The position numbers and the translations under genes were made by a program. From contig WNNJ02001737.1 of NCBI GenBank assembly GCA_012934845.2, positions 43,310 through 107,309 on the forward strand: a DNA stretch of 64,000 nucleotides, in the 5' to 3' direction. Below the pieces are notes generated by a model. It ran no database searches and was not told the DNA's origin. It worked only from the letters and a program-made list of their open reading frames with translations. This DNA is from Pomphorhynchus laevis. Lineage: Eukaryota; Acanthocephala; Palaeacanthocephala; Echinorhynchida; Pomphorhynchidae. This document shows positions 37,870-47,947 of this stretch, one piece after another (positions within the stretch are counted from its first letter, which is position 1; each line of letters starts with the position of its first letter).

Positions 37870-38011
37870 GAGTTGTTGGCCTCAAAGGGAGATGAAGATA
37901 ATGCCGGTGGGCAAGTGTCTTCTCCTGGTAGGGCTGGGAGTGAGAAGGGCAACTTTCTCTCTCCTAGTTTCTGCTAGGAGGTAGGCATCCCACTCCAGCT
38001 GTCGTAACACA

Positions 38012-40342
38012 ATGCAAAGTAGTCAAGAGCCTTTTTCACTGAATATACTTCAGTGGAATTCGGGAGGTGCTTCTGCCCTTAGCCTTCTATCTGGTAGAGA
38101 TGCGGATGTTATAGTCCTTCAGGAGACGCGGTCTATCCGTATCCCCCAGGACATTACTCGATTTATCCCCAAGCATATTTACACCCACTTCACTCCGTAC
38201 ATAACCCCTCCTCACGCATCTTCATCTCAAGGTCTTTTAACCCTAGTTAAATGCTCCTTAAGATCATCCCTTCTTTTAAACTATTCTTGTCCAGCCCTGT
38301 CTTGTTTAGCTGTTTCACTTTGTAAGAATGGTAAACGTATCAGCATAGCCAATATCTATATTAGACCAGCGGAAATTCACAAGAACCGTGATGCCAGGAA
38401 GGATTACCTTATTCACAAACCACCGTCCCCAACTTTTCATTGCTCAACAACTAATTCTCTCCTCGACATATTACTGCTTCATAAGATGTGGTTGTTGAAA
38501 CCCATCTGTACTGAGCAGTCGCGCCAAAAACAGACCATCTCTCATGACCTAATTCGTTGGCGGATAGAGGAAGATACGTTGCTTAGAAGGAGGTTTCACT
38601 TTGATCCCATCAGAGTGGCTTTCTTTCAGGCGGCTATCCAACTCTTCCCCAGAATTGGTAATGAGAATTTGACCGAATTTAATTCCTTCCTCTCCTCGCA
38701 AGCTACCGCGTTTCTTTCGACTACTTATAAAGGGCATATTTACAATCCCACTCCAACAAAACTCAAGGTTTTGGCTAAAATGCTACGTCTTCCCAATGTC
38801 TCTGTTTCCGCCAGGCAGGCCATCTCGAATGAATACTGGATCACTAGATATAGGTTCCAGCTGAGCAGGGATAAGGCGAACATCGCTCACCTTAACCCTT
38901 CTCAGTCTTCCTTCTGGAAGATATTCAAGAAGGAGAAGTTTGTCTGTTGGAAGGATAGAGCTTTGGGTTGGATTGGTAGTATAGGCCTTGATAATGTTTT
39001 GAAGGAGTCACTATCCCTACATAATTATGGAGCCACTCAATCTCCCCAACCAATCCCGCCTTGGGGTGACTTCAGGAGCAGGGACTTATCTGTTACAGAT
39101 ATCCTTAACTCCTGGGGGCCACTTCCGGGCACCTCTAAATCCGTCGCTCCACTATCTTCTCGAGTCTGTCAGCTTTTGACAGCCGATCAAAGAAGAGAAG
39201 TGGCCGTCACAATGCTTTTAGCCTCACCATCCGATGTAGCCGGCATCAATATTAGTCGTAGAATTTTCTTACCAAAGCATAGTCTGTTTTCATGTCCCAA
39301 AGATCTGCGTCCCATTTCGATTCAAAACTCCCTCATCTCCATCTACGAAAAAGCGCTTGCGCGTAGAATCCGCGACCATTTAAGTAGGCGTAATTTGATC
39401 CCACCGAGTTTTCACGGGTTTGTCAAGGGACGCTCGGTTCATTCAGCAATAGGTGAAGTGCATCAGTTTTGTAGGGATAATAGCCATCAACTAGCTGTGG
39501 CTGTTTTCCTTGACTTTTCTGCTGCATTTGACCGCATTTCCATTCCCTTTGTTATCTCCTCTCTCAGGTCCCTCGGGTTGCCTGCGAGAATTGTTAACAG
39601 GGTGGAGATATTACTGTTTACCAAGAGGTTCTACTATGAAGACGACCCTGATGCGTGTCAGTTCTACCCTATTACAGGTGTGCCCCAAGGATCCCCACTT
39701 TCTCCTATCTTATTTCTTGCTGCCTCCATTGTACTATTCAAGAATTTTAAACGTGATCAACATCTAGTGGTATACGCTGATGATACCACGGCCCTGTTCT
39801 CTGGACGCAGGTGCAAAGATGTCGCTTCGGACATCAGCCGTTTCTTTTTAAGATTAACAGACCAGCTGACCCTATCCAATCTTATTTTAAATTCATCCAA
39901 ATCGCAGGTAGTTGTCTTTCATGGCACCCCTGCGACAAAGAAAAAATTAAAGAGACTAGCACTCTCAGCTCTATCTTCTATATTGACTAATCAACCACTC
40001 CCTACCTTCACAAGTCGAGTAAAATACCTGGGGTTCACTGTTACGGTGAACTGGTCGGCGAAAGCTGACCTGGATAGACTTAAACGTATCCTGAAGAAAG
40101 CTAGGTGGGCCCTGAAACGGGCTCAGCATCTGTCGTTGAATGGGAAAACCCAAGTGCGCCTCTGGGGTACTTGGGCTATCTCGGGATTAGTCTTCTTTTC
40201 GAGAGGACGTCCTCCAGAGCAAAGACTAAGGTTTCTCAAGCTCCTCATCTCGCGATTACCGCGCATAGTCCGCCTAGATTGGATTCTTCGGGGGGGTGAT
40301 AGACCCCGGGTGGTTCAGTCGAAGAGCGGCGTGTTGGATTAG
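38012..40342 (+). CDS. J3 ORF2, endonuclease-reverse transcriptase
   Basis: A 776-residue polyprotein starting at the first ATG after ORF1. The endonuclease begins LNILQWNSGG (residue 9) with VLQETRSI near residue 35, but the segment with the catalytic GDFN motif is absent. NIYIRPAEIHKNR runs straight into KDYLIHKPPSPTFHCS, where copies J1 and J2 have about 30 more residues including LLGDFNDKTG. The reverse transcriptase is complete: FHGFVKGRSVHSAIGE, VAVFLDFSAAFDR (residue ~498), GVPQGSPLSPILF, VVYADDTTALFS (catalytic YADD from residue 588) and YLGFTV. The stop after SGVLD comes about a dozen residues before the end seen in J1 (WIGWRAQIPPDLRP). It should make an RT but not a working endonuclease. 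Confidence 0.9.
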   Translation: MQSSQEPFSLNILQWNSGGASALSLLSGRDADVIVLQETRSIRIPQDITRFIPKHIYTHFTPYITPPHASSSQGLLTLVKCSLRSSLLLNYSCPALSCLAVSLCKNGKRISIANIYIRPAEIHKNRDARKDYLIHKPPSPTFHCSTTNSLLDILLLHKMWLLKPICTEQSRQKQTISHDLIRWRIEEDTLLRRRFHFDPIRVAFFQAAIQLFPRIGNENLTEFNSFLSSQATAFLSTTYKGHIYNPTPTKLKVLAKMLRLPNVSVSARQAISNEYWITRYRFQLSRDKANIAHLNPSQSSFWKIFKKEKFVCWKDRALGWIGSIGLDNVLKESLSLHNYGATQSPQPIPPWGDFRSRDLSVTDILNSWGPLPGTSKSVAPLSSRVCQLLTADQRREVAVTMLLASPSDVAGINISRRIFLPKHSLFSCPKDLRPISIQNSLISIYEKALARRIRDHLSRRNLIPPSFHGFVKGRSVHSAIGEVHQFCRDNSHQLAVAVFLDFSAAFDRISIPFVISSLRSLGLPARIVNRVEILLFTKRFYYEDDPDACQFYPITGVPQGSPLSPILFLAASIVLFKNFKRDQHLVVYADDTTALFSGRRCKDVASDISRFFLRLTDQLTLSNLILNSSKSQVVVFHGTPATKKKLKRLALSALSSILTNQPLPTFTSRVKYLGFTVTVNWSAKADLDRLKRILKKARWALKRAQHLSLNGKTQVRLWGTWAISGLVFFSRGRPPEQRLRFLKLLISRLPRIVRLDWILRGGDRPRVVQSKSGVLD

Positions 40343-40510
40343 CTGGAGGGCTCAGATCCCGCTGGACCTGAGGCCGTAGAATAAATAGAAGATTGAATGA
40401 TTAACGAATTGATATTATTTTTGTCTTCTCTTGCATGTTTTGTTCTGTGTAACACGTTTTTTATCGGTTATAAGTTTTGTTTAAGAAAATCCTTATCTTA
40501 TCTTATCTTA

Positions 40511-40523
40511 TGTTTTGGTTGGC
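40511..40523. repeat. Target-site duplication, right (J3)
   Basis: TGTTTTGGTTGGC directly after the (CTTAT)n tail, identical to 36,726-36,738. Confidence 0.9.
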
Positions 40524-43045
40524 GGTGATAACAAGATTCAAGAATTACAAGTCGCATTACTTCGTAAATATCTGAAAGTTGATTTGTTATTGGCATGGTA
40601 TGTGCAAAGTCAATTTTTGTAAAATCAAGCTTTTAAAGTTTATTACAAGACTAGCTTTTAACGAACGGCATGGAAGGTAACGCCCTTATGACAAATCAAA
40701 AAGCTCAAATAACATTTAAATGGGTAAATGCTTACGAAATAAGCTTAAATAACTATTAGTTCCCAATTGTATGGTCACTGGCTCAAAATTCGAAAAGCTC
40801 AGTCAATCAAGCTGCTACATGAAGAGCATATAACTAGGACCAGGAGTTGGATAAAGAGCAATGCTAAAGAGAACGAAATACTGTATGATTAACTCGAACT
40901 TTGATGGAAATTTTTAGTTAATATCTAGCATTGAAATTACTACAAATTAAAATTGATTTACCTACATGTATTTACGAGGTAAACGATGAAGTCACGTTTA
41001 TTATATCATATGTGGGCATTCCTTGGTGAAAATAACATCCAACGATTACGAGATATGTTGTGTTAATAATTTCCATCAAAGCCGTATAAGTGTTTGTGAA
41101 GGACTGAAACTGAGTATCTAGACCTATCAACAAACCTATCATAGGGTGAATGACCTCATTTTTTGATTTGCGCTGAACTTTCAATCGTTTAGAAGTTTCG
41201 GATGGCAGTTCCAACAGTAGAGAATGTTTAAAGAAGAACAATACACTTAGAAAGTACCTTAAAATCTCTACATAAAACAGAACACATTTTTTCTGATATT
41301 TCTTGGAATAATTTGCTTACATCTATTGAATCTGGAATGTTTGTTGCTGACAATTTTTTTATTAAACGGAAATCTACGAGCTAGTCATATAGGATTTTAA
41401 GCAATGAGCGACTTAAGGGCACAACTTGCCGTTAATTGGTTATAGTGGGTACGTCATAAGACTCCGGGTTGTTTTGAAATTGCTCAGATGGATACGATAC
41501 TGGCGAATTTTTCATCCCAATTATTTACCATCGCGAACAAAGAATTTGCACTCCGATTGAGCATTTTTTGCTACAAATAATTTCGAGCCAAGCGAACGCT
41601 TGTGATCCATCTCTTCCCTAAACAAGTTTGGCAATATGTACATGTAATTATAGTTTTGCTTTGTGAAGGTGTTGCTTCCAAAAGTGCTACTCAAGTGGCA
41701 CTTTTGGAAGCTTCACAAAGCAATACAATCGTATGATGAGCATGAAATGATGTGTTCAATAACCTTTTCCCGTGATTGCCCACCTGTTATGGAACTTTGA
41801 GAATTTATGTTCTTAGTTAAGGCAATAAAATTCGGGAAAACTACAAACGTTACTGTTGATAATTTTGACTACTTTTGTGCTCTTACAGGCGATCTATTGA
41901 TGTACCAAATAGCTAAACAGTTTTCTAACTGTTCATACTCGTGACACTATCTTCTGTTCGAGTAGATTTTACTTGATACAGTAGCCTTGTGAATCAGAGA
42001 ATGTGCGTTATCATCCTTACCCAAAGGGACAGTTAAACATTTTTGCTCACTATTGTTTTGAAATGTAATCTTGACTTGTTTCTCCTATGCATGCGATCGA
42101 TTTGCAACCGTTGCTATGTGAATATCGTTGACAGTTGATTTTTCTTTGAAATTTTAAGATTTTAAAGTTTGACTACCAAACTTAAAATTCATAGAATGCT
42201 TAGATACATCGAATGCTTAGGCCAAAGTCAGGTTAGATAGTGTTTCTTATCGTAATGGTTTTTAATGGAGCTGTAAATTATTTTATGGATAGGCGTTATA
42301 ATCGTAGTAATTATATAATACTTATGAAGAGTATTATTTTCTCTTTCCGCCTTTCGGCTGGGGATAATCATTGACAAAATTGTTTACAGACAAGAATAAA
42401 AAATAAAAAGCCAATTATATAGGTATCCGCGGACTCTAATGTCCCCGTCGGAAGTCAGCCTAGACTATTGAAGTCGTTAAGGCTACCATTAAGATATCGA
42501 TCTATGGAAGCGACTTCTGAGACAGAACGGGATAGTTGAATATACGCTATAAGGCTTCGCAACGATCCCCACAGAAAATACAAATGCAGGCATCTCCACT
42601 CTTATCACATGGAACTAAATAAAGCAATAGTTATCATGATATCCATGAACAGAAGCGCGCCAAATGTACGCTACTTTGGCATATAAGAAAATCCTCCAAA
42701 TATAGGAGATCCTATTTTAGAGTCCTCCAAATATAGGAGGACTTAATTATCTTATAGTTACCATAATTATTATAATAATTGTCGTTAATGTTGCCAAAAG
42801 ATAAGGGTCAGTGGAGCAGATTCTAGATACGGATTCTGTGAACATACTAGAATAACATTTTAGTTGTAAAGTGTTGCCAGTTTTTTCTCTCTGGTGTTCT
42901 TTAAAATTATTATAATAACTAGTGAGCTCATATTAGATAGAAGATAATTTTATTAATGAAGATCTGTGTGGTTAGTAACTGTCGATAACTGCTGATATAT
43001 TTAATAAGATAAAAACAACAAAATTAATTATAGTTAATAATATTT
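40524..43045. other. Unassigned stretch with possible decayed coding DNA
   Basis: I recognise no gene. On the minus strand, between about 42,150 and 41,450, long stretches translate with few stops (for example NCLAIWYINRSPVRAQK and VTFVVFPNFIALTKNIN), which suggests an old coding sequence, perhaps of a mobile element. I cannot name it. A foldback lies at 41,656-41,722. Two copies of CTCCAAATATAGGAG occur near 42,695 and 42,727. Confidence 0.35.
41656..41722. repeat. Foldback with 25-bp arms
   Basis: TTGCTTTGTGAAG and CTTCCAAAAGTG (separated by GTGTTG) are followed, after a short loop, by the exact complements CACTTTTGGAAG and CTTCACAAAGCAA. The six-base GTGTTG is an unpaired bulge on the left arm. 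Confidence 0.85.
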
Positions 43046-43350
43046 TATAACTACGCCAAGGCCGGTATCAATCCCGGCTGAAAAATGAGTAGGGTTGGTG
43101 TCAGGAAGGGCATTCGACTGTAAAAATATCACTCCAAATCCTTAACATGATTAATCAAAACCATAAAGCAAACTCGGATAAGGCTTTCCCGGAAGCGATG
43201 AGCAGAGGTCCCGCTTGGTCATTGTGAAGAAGTCAAAGAACTAGCAAAAAGTTAGAAGCTTGGAAACAGTAGTGGATCGAGTGCAGTGGAAGAGAATCAT
43301 TATGGTGTGCGTCCCCGAATAGGGATACTCATGAAGAAAAGAAAAACTAA
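43046..43350 (+). mobile_element. RTE-type LINE 3' tail fragment
   Basis: Contains the 3' terminal landmarks I know from RTE-type elements: 'ggccggtatcaatcccggct', 'ggtgtcaggaagggcattcg', 'tggatcgagtgcagtggaag' and 'gtgcgtccccgaatagggat', ending in an A/G-rich tail (about 43,328-43,345). No coding frame remains. It is a different family from the 2.4-5.3 kb RTE, whose end does not carry this block. Confidence 0.6.
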
Positions 43351-43663
43351 TAATATTTTAATTATAAATTTATTATTTCAAAAGAATTGAAAAAAAAAGC
43401 TATTGCATATTACATAGGATTGTCTTAATGAAGTAACGCTACTACTGTTATTCATGGTATCTTGTCATTTTCACTAGTGCCTAAAAAGGGCACTGAACAC
43501 AGTGATATCGTGCGATATCATGCACTGTGATATTTGTAATAAGAAGATATCACAGTGCTATCTTCTTCAGGGTATTTTATATACGACGGTTCTTCTAATA
43601 AATGACGCTATATTTTTTGATATAATCTGCTGGTGAATTAATAATAATTAATTATTATTATTA

Positions 43664-44133
43664 ATTGAATAATAATCTGTTCAAGGTAACAAACTAACGT
43701 GATTCTGTGAGAAAAGCACCAAAAGTGTCTTCTAAGGCATCCGTTTTCATCACAAATAAACATTTGTCTTATAGTAAATATGAATAGTCATATTTCGACT
43801 TTTAAAATCTTCAAAGTTCCAGCTGTATTACGTTGAAATGACAGCCGAAATCAGTGTTGCTTTTTGAGTAGGTCAGCAAACCAAGTTTTCGGATCAAAAT
43901 TATATTCGCACAACATGCGGTAAAATAGAATATTACGCATCTGCATGCCAGTTTAAATATTCACTCAGAGTATACATAGCACATTACTATCTGATCGTGT
44001 ATACCCGAATCTCGATCATTATCCAAACTTGTAAACTATCATTACATCACCTGTGTCCCCTCAATTGCTAGGGACAACTAAACGAGCCACATTGAATGAC
44101 CATGAAATTGATGTCATCATTGATTCAGGAAGC
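43664..44133 (+). repeat. 470-bp repeat (copy 1) with protease-like end
   Basis: Nearly identical to 58,850-59,310. Its right end codes for a short retroviral-type aspartic protease stretch (IDVIIDSGST), so this looks like a broken piece of an LTR-retrotransposon family distinct from the two Mag-type elements. Copy 1 runs a little further right into STKNLYNC before similarity is lost. Confidence 0.75.
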
Positions 44134-44159
44134 ACTAAAAATCTTTATAACTGCGTATC

Positions 44160-45560
44160 ATTAATTATAAATGTTTAGAAGACGAGTCCCCGATTTTTAT
44201 TGCATCTATTAAATCATTTGGTTTTGACCGTTTATTGCTGTTTGTGTTATTGGTTAAGTTTCTCAGCAAATAGCAACAAAATCTCGCTGGTATTTTTCTA
44301 ATCACACCCTCTAAGATTCTTATGATCATATAAATTTTTAATACGCTTTTATCAATTCATATGCTCTGGGATTACTCAACAACACAGGATGGATCACATT
44401 TGGTACACAAACGAGCATATCTTGTTGATCCTAACCTTAAAGATACTTAACAAATTTGTGCATCAAATTTGTTAAGTATGTGTCATCAAATTTGTGTTTG
44501 CTGATAATATTGATTAGATTATCGAAAATGTCTTTTAAATTTGCGATTTTTTTTACAAATTAGATATTAGGCTGCTTTTAGTCAGCTAATTTTCAGCGAA
44601 GATTTCTCTGGTAAGATAAATGAAGTATAATCGCAATTGAGGTTAATTGGCAACTTTTCGATTCATACTTGTTCGTTTTGGACTCATTAATGAACAAACC
44701 GCGTATTGGCGTACTATTGATAAAGTTATCAACCAAGAGAAGATAAAAGGTGTATTCGTGTACTTCGAATACGATTCCCAGTACTGTCATACTTGTGCAG
44801 ATCACAAAATGAACATTAAGTTCAATATATTTTTTTTATTCAGAGAAATGGTGCCATTGCATAAACATCCTAAGAGTTTTATGCAATGTTGAATTCGCCC
44901 TAACCCACGTCGTATAATAAATGAAATTCTCAAACGAATTTGAAGTGCAAAAAAATAATAATTCTGAGCCGTGAAAAATAGACGTTAGCTATTTAGCTAT
45001 AAAAATAAACAAAGAGCTAGGCGAAAGAAAATTCTTTATCCGTCGACATTTTCAATTGTTAACTGTTCAGAAAACTTGTCTATCATATTGTCCGATATCT
45101 TTGACAAAGGTTCATTAACAACAAAGGCTGATTCAATGTCTAGTCAAACTTGATCTTTTACCGTCTAGAGATTCTGGAAAATTCTGAATGATCCACAAAA
45201 TTCTTACTTAATAAAAGTAACCAGAACTTACATGCAAATTTTTATAAACTCTAAACGTTTATTACCTTAAATTGTGGAATTATTTGTGGTTGATGATAAT
45301 CAATTTTCGATATTTTCGGATTCGCGTGTCTTGATACATTGACATCGACAATAAAATGCTTTGATCAATTATTTTATCTCTTCGGGAACTTTATTGGTTG
45401 TATGTTCCGCTAAATTTTGGTTTGCGTTTAATTCTCGATGATGTGCTACAAACAAGCAGGTATTTCGGGTTCAACAAACTAAGTTGAAATGATCTCGCAC
45501 GTTGAAGAAAGGAATATGAAACTTCTCAATATTAAGCTTCTTGATATGAAGCTTCTCGAT
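44160..45560. other. Unassigned stretch, no gene seen
   Basis: Short overlapping open stretches on both strands at 44,593-44,892 have no motif. The left part may still be decayed LTR-element sequence downstream of the protease piece, but I cannot support it. Confidence 0.4.
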
Positions 45561-45574
45561 ATGAGAAACTTCAT

Positions 45575-47480
45575 AAATCTTGGTCTTTGCCCCGGAGGAC
45601 ATCCTATTGAAACTAAGACTAATCCCGAGATAGCCTAGGTACACCATAAGCACACCTGAACGTTCCCTCTTAAAAACAGACGTTGGGTCCGTTTCAATGC
45701 CAACTCGCTCGCTTCAGGATACTCTTGAATTTATTCAAGTCTGATCATGTGATCCATCTTACCGTGATGTGAACCTCAAGTATCTTACCCAATGTGTAAA
45801 GATTGACAATTGTTGATTATTCAAAATGGAAGATATATATGAGATTGTTAGTCTCCTAAGCTTTTTCCTTTGTTGCACGGGCGCCATGAAAGAGACAACC
45901 ACCCGCAATTTAGAGGAGTTAAGCAGAAGGTTGGATGGGTATCTTGTCTTTTAATCTTAAGAATAAACGGCTGATATCCGGGAATACATATTTGCATCTG
46001 CGTTCAGATGACAGAGCTGTTGTATCATCGAATGTCACTAGATGTTGATAGCGTTGAAATGATTTGAAAAGTACAATATAAGCAGCAAGATATAAGATAG
46101 GAGAAAGTGGGGAGTCTTGATATACACCTTTAGTTGGGTAGAATTGACGCGCATCAATGTCATCTTGGTAAAGTAATCACTTAGTGCACATCAAAATACC
46201 CACTCTATGAACAATTATCGCAGGCAACTCAAGGGACCTGAGAGCAAAGATGACAAAAGAAATAGAGATGCGGGCTAATGCTGCATAAAAGTCGAGAAAA
46301 AACAGCTACAGCAAGCTGATGACTGTTATCGTGACGAAACTAGTAAATTTCACCGATAACTGAATGGACTGAGATACTTTTCGCAAATCCATAGAACAAG
46401 GTGGAATTAAATTGCACCTATTTTAATAGTAGCGAATTTTACGCGCTAGCGCTTTTTTGTAAATAGATATGAGGATATTTTGAATTGAAATTGGCCTCAG
46501 ATCTTTAAGACATGATACCGGATCACTTTTTGGTAAAAACAATCGTCTACTGACTTTTATTTTTGCAATATCGGATATATGGCTAATTAAACTGTGGAGG
46601 CCACCTTTTTTCTCTGTCTGTTTGTCAGAAGCTTACAGACTCGAGTGGATAGTGGTGTATGGCTAAGGAGGTTCCTGGAAGTGGACCCCAGAAGTGCAGT
46701 ATATCTGCAACGGAGAGATCCCTACTCCTGGAACAGCACCAGTTAGGAGCTGGTTGCGGAGAAGGGTTGGTTCCATTATTGTGAAGTGATTCCTCCAAAA
46801 CTTTATCGAGGCCCATGTTACCAATCCAACTTAAGGCCCTCTCTTTCAGCCAACGAACTTCATATTCTTGAATATCTTCCAAAAAGAAGGTTGAGAAGGG
46901 TTAAGACGAGTAATGCTTTTTCTATTCCTGGTAAGTTGAAGCCTATACCTAGAACTCCAATATTATTTTGAGAGAGCCTGTCTGAAGGAAACAGAGAGAT
47001 TGGGAAGGTGTAACATTTTTGCTAGAACCTTGAGCTTTGTCAGAGTGAGATTAGAAATTCCACCTTTAAAGGTAGTCGAATGGATCCCGATAGTTTGCGA
47101 AGAGAGGTAGGAATTAAATCGGACAAACTTGCATTGCTTACGGGAAGAGTCTGAAAGCTGTCTGGAAGAGTCTAAAAGCTGTCTGGAAGAGGGCCACTCT
47201 GATTGGATTAAAGATCCGCTCTGATTAAATTGATCCACTCTGATTGGATTAAAGATCCGCTCTGATTAAATTGATCCACTCTGATTGGATTACATGACCT
47301 ACGAATTAGGTCATGCGAGATAGATAGTTGTTGGCGCGATCGCAACAACTGTTTGCGGATCGATCTTATTTCCTGAAGGACTATTACATCTGCATCTCGA
47401 CCAGATAAAAGACGAAGTGCAGAATCACCTCCCGAATTCCACTGAAGAATATTTAGTGAAAACGGATCTTGACTACAAAC
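45575..47480 (-). mobile_element. J LINE copy J4, decayed and shortened
   Basis: Reading right to left: LNILQWNSGGDSALRLL (about 47,460) begins ORF2. The sequence then jumps from the endonuclease start to SISHDLIR, so most of the endonuclease is missing. Linker pieces (47,238-46,625) include LERALSWIGNMGLDK-like sequence. Reverse transcriptase remnants follow down to 45,575. The 3' terminal 'gaggccgta' is absent; the copy is replaced there by a small A/T repeat of 'aagcttcttgatatg' type (about 45,515-45,575). Confidence 0.75.
47140..47300. repeat. Short tandem repeats inside J4
   Basis: 'aaagctgtctggaagagt' is repeated at 47,147-47,190, and a block of about 54 bp ('gattaaagatccgctctgat', 'taaattgatccactctgatt') is repeated at about 47,190-47,290. 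These are local expansions within the LINE copy. Confidence 0.75.
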
Positions 47481-47871
47481 TGATCTTGCCGTCACAGGAA
47501 TTAAGGATATCGCAAGCCCTCGGGTGGCTTGCGAGAATTGTTAACAGGGTAGAGATATTACCGTATACCAAGCTGTTCTACTATGAATACGACCCTGATG
47601 CACGTCAGCTCTATCCTATTACGGGTGTGCCTCAAAGATCCCCACTTTTTCCTGTTTTATGACTTGCTGCTTCCATTGTACTATTCAAATTTTTTTAAGG
47701 TGATCAACATTTTGTTGTATATGCTGATAATACCACTGCCCTGTTCTCTAGACGCAGATGCAAAGATGCAGTCTCGGACATCAGCCGTTTCTTTTTAAGA
47801 TTAAAAAACCAGTTACTCATATCCAATCTTATTCTCAATTCGTCCAAATCGCAGGTGGTTATCTTTCATGG

Positions 47872-47947
47872 TGTTGTAGCTTAAACCAAGTAGGTTTTAT
47901 TCAATACAAAGTAATCTAGAATAAAATTAAATCGAATTAATATAACA
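47872..47947 (-). repeat. Mag-2 3' LTR (76 bp)
   Basis: The downstream LTR of the minus-strand element, with TG...CA ends. It is preceded on the + strand by CATGG. Confidence 0.9.

Larger units (their letters stand above)
36739..40510 (+). mobile_element. Full-length Jockey-like LINE (J3)
   Basis: A complete 3,772-bp insertion defined by a 13-bp target duplication on both sides. It has a 42-bp leader, ORF1 (gag-like, zinc knuckles), ORF2 (endonuclease and reverse transcriptase) and a 3' UTR of about 130 bp that ends in a (CTTAT)n tail rather than poly(A). Of the seven J copies here it is the only one with long open frames, so it is the youngest. It is still probably inactive as an autonomous element: ORF2 lacks the middle of the endonuclease, and each ORF ends early compared with its relatives. 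ORF1 knuckle pattern and ORF2 motifs place it in the Jockey superfamily. Exact clade (Jockey, I or R1-like) needs a tree. Confidence 0.9.

Noticed and set aside
43500-43575. Inverted repeats with CTGAAGAAGATA on the minus strand as a ribozyme
   Set aside because: The stem is not followed by GAAA; it is only a short local hairpin.
44593-44892. Overlapping open frames on both strands
   Set aside because: No motifs on either strand; overlap of this kind is common by chance in AT-rich DNA with few G/C stops avoided.
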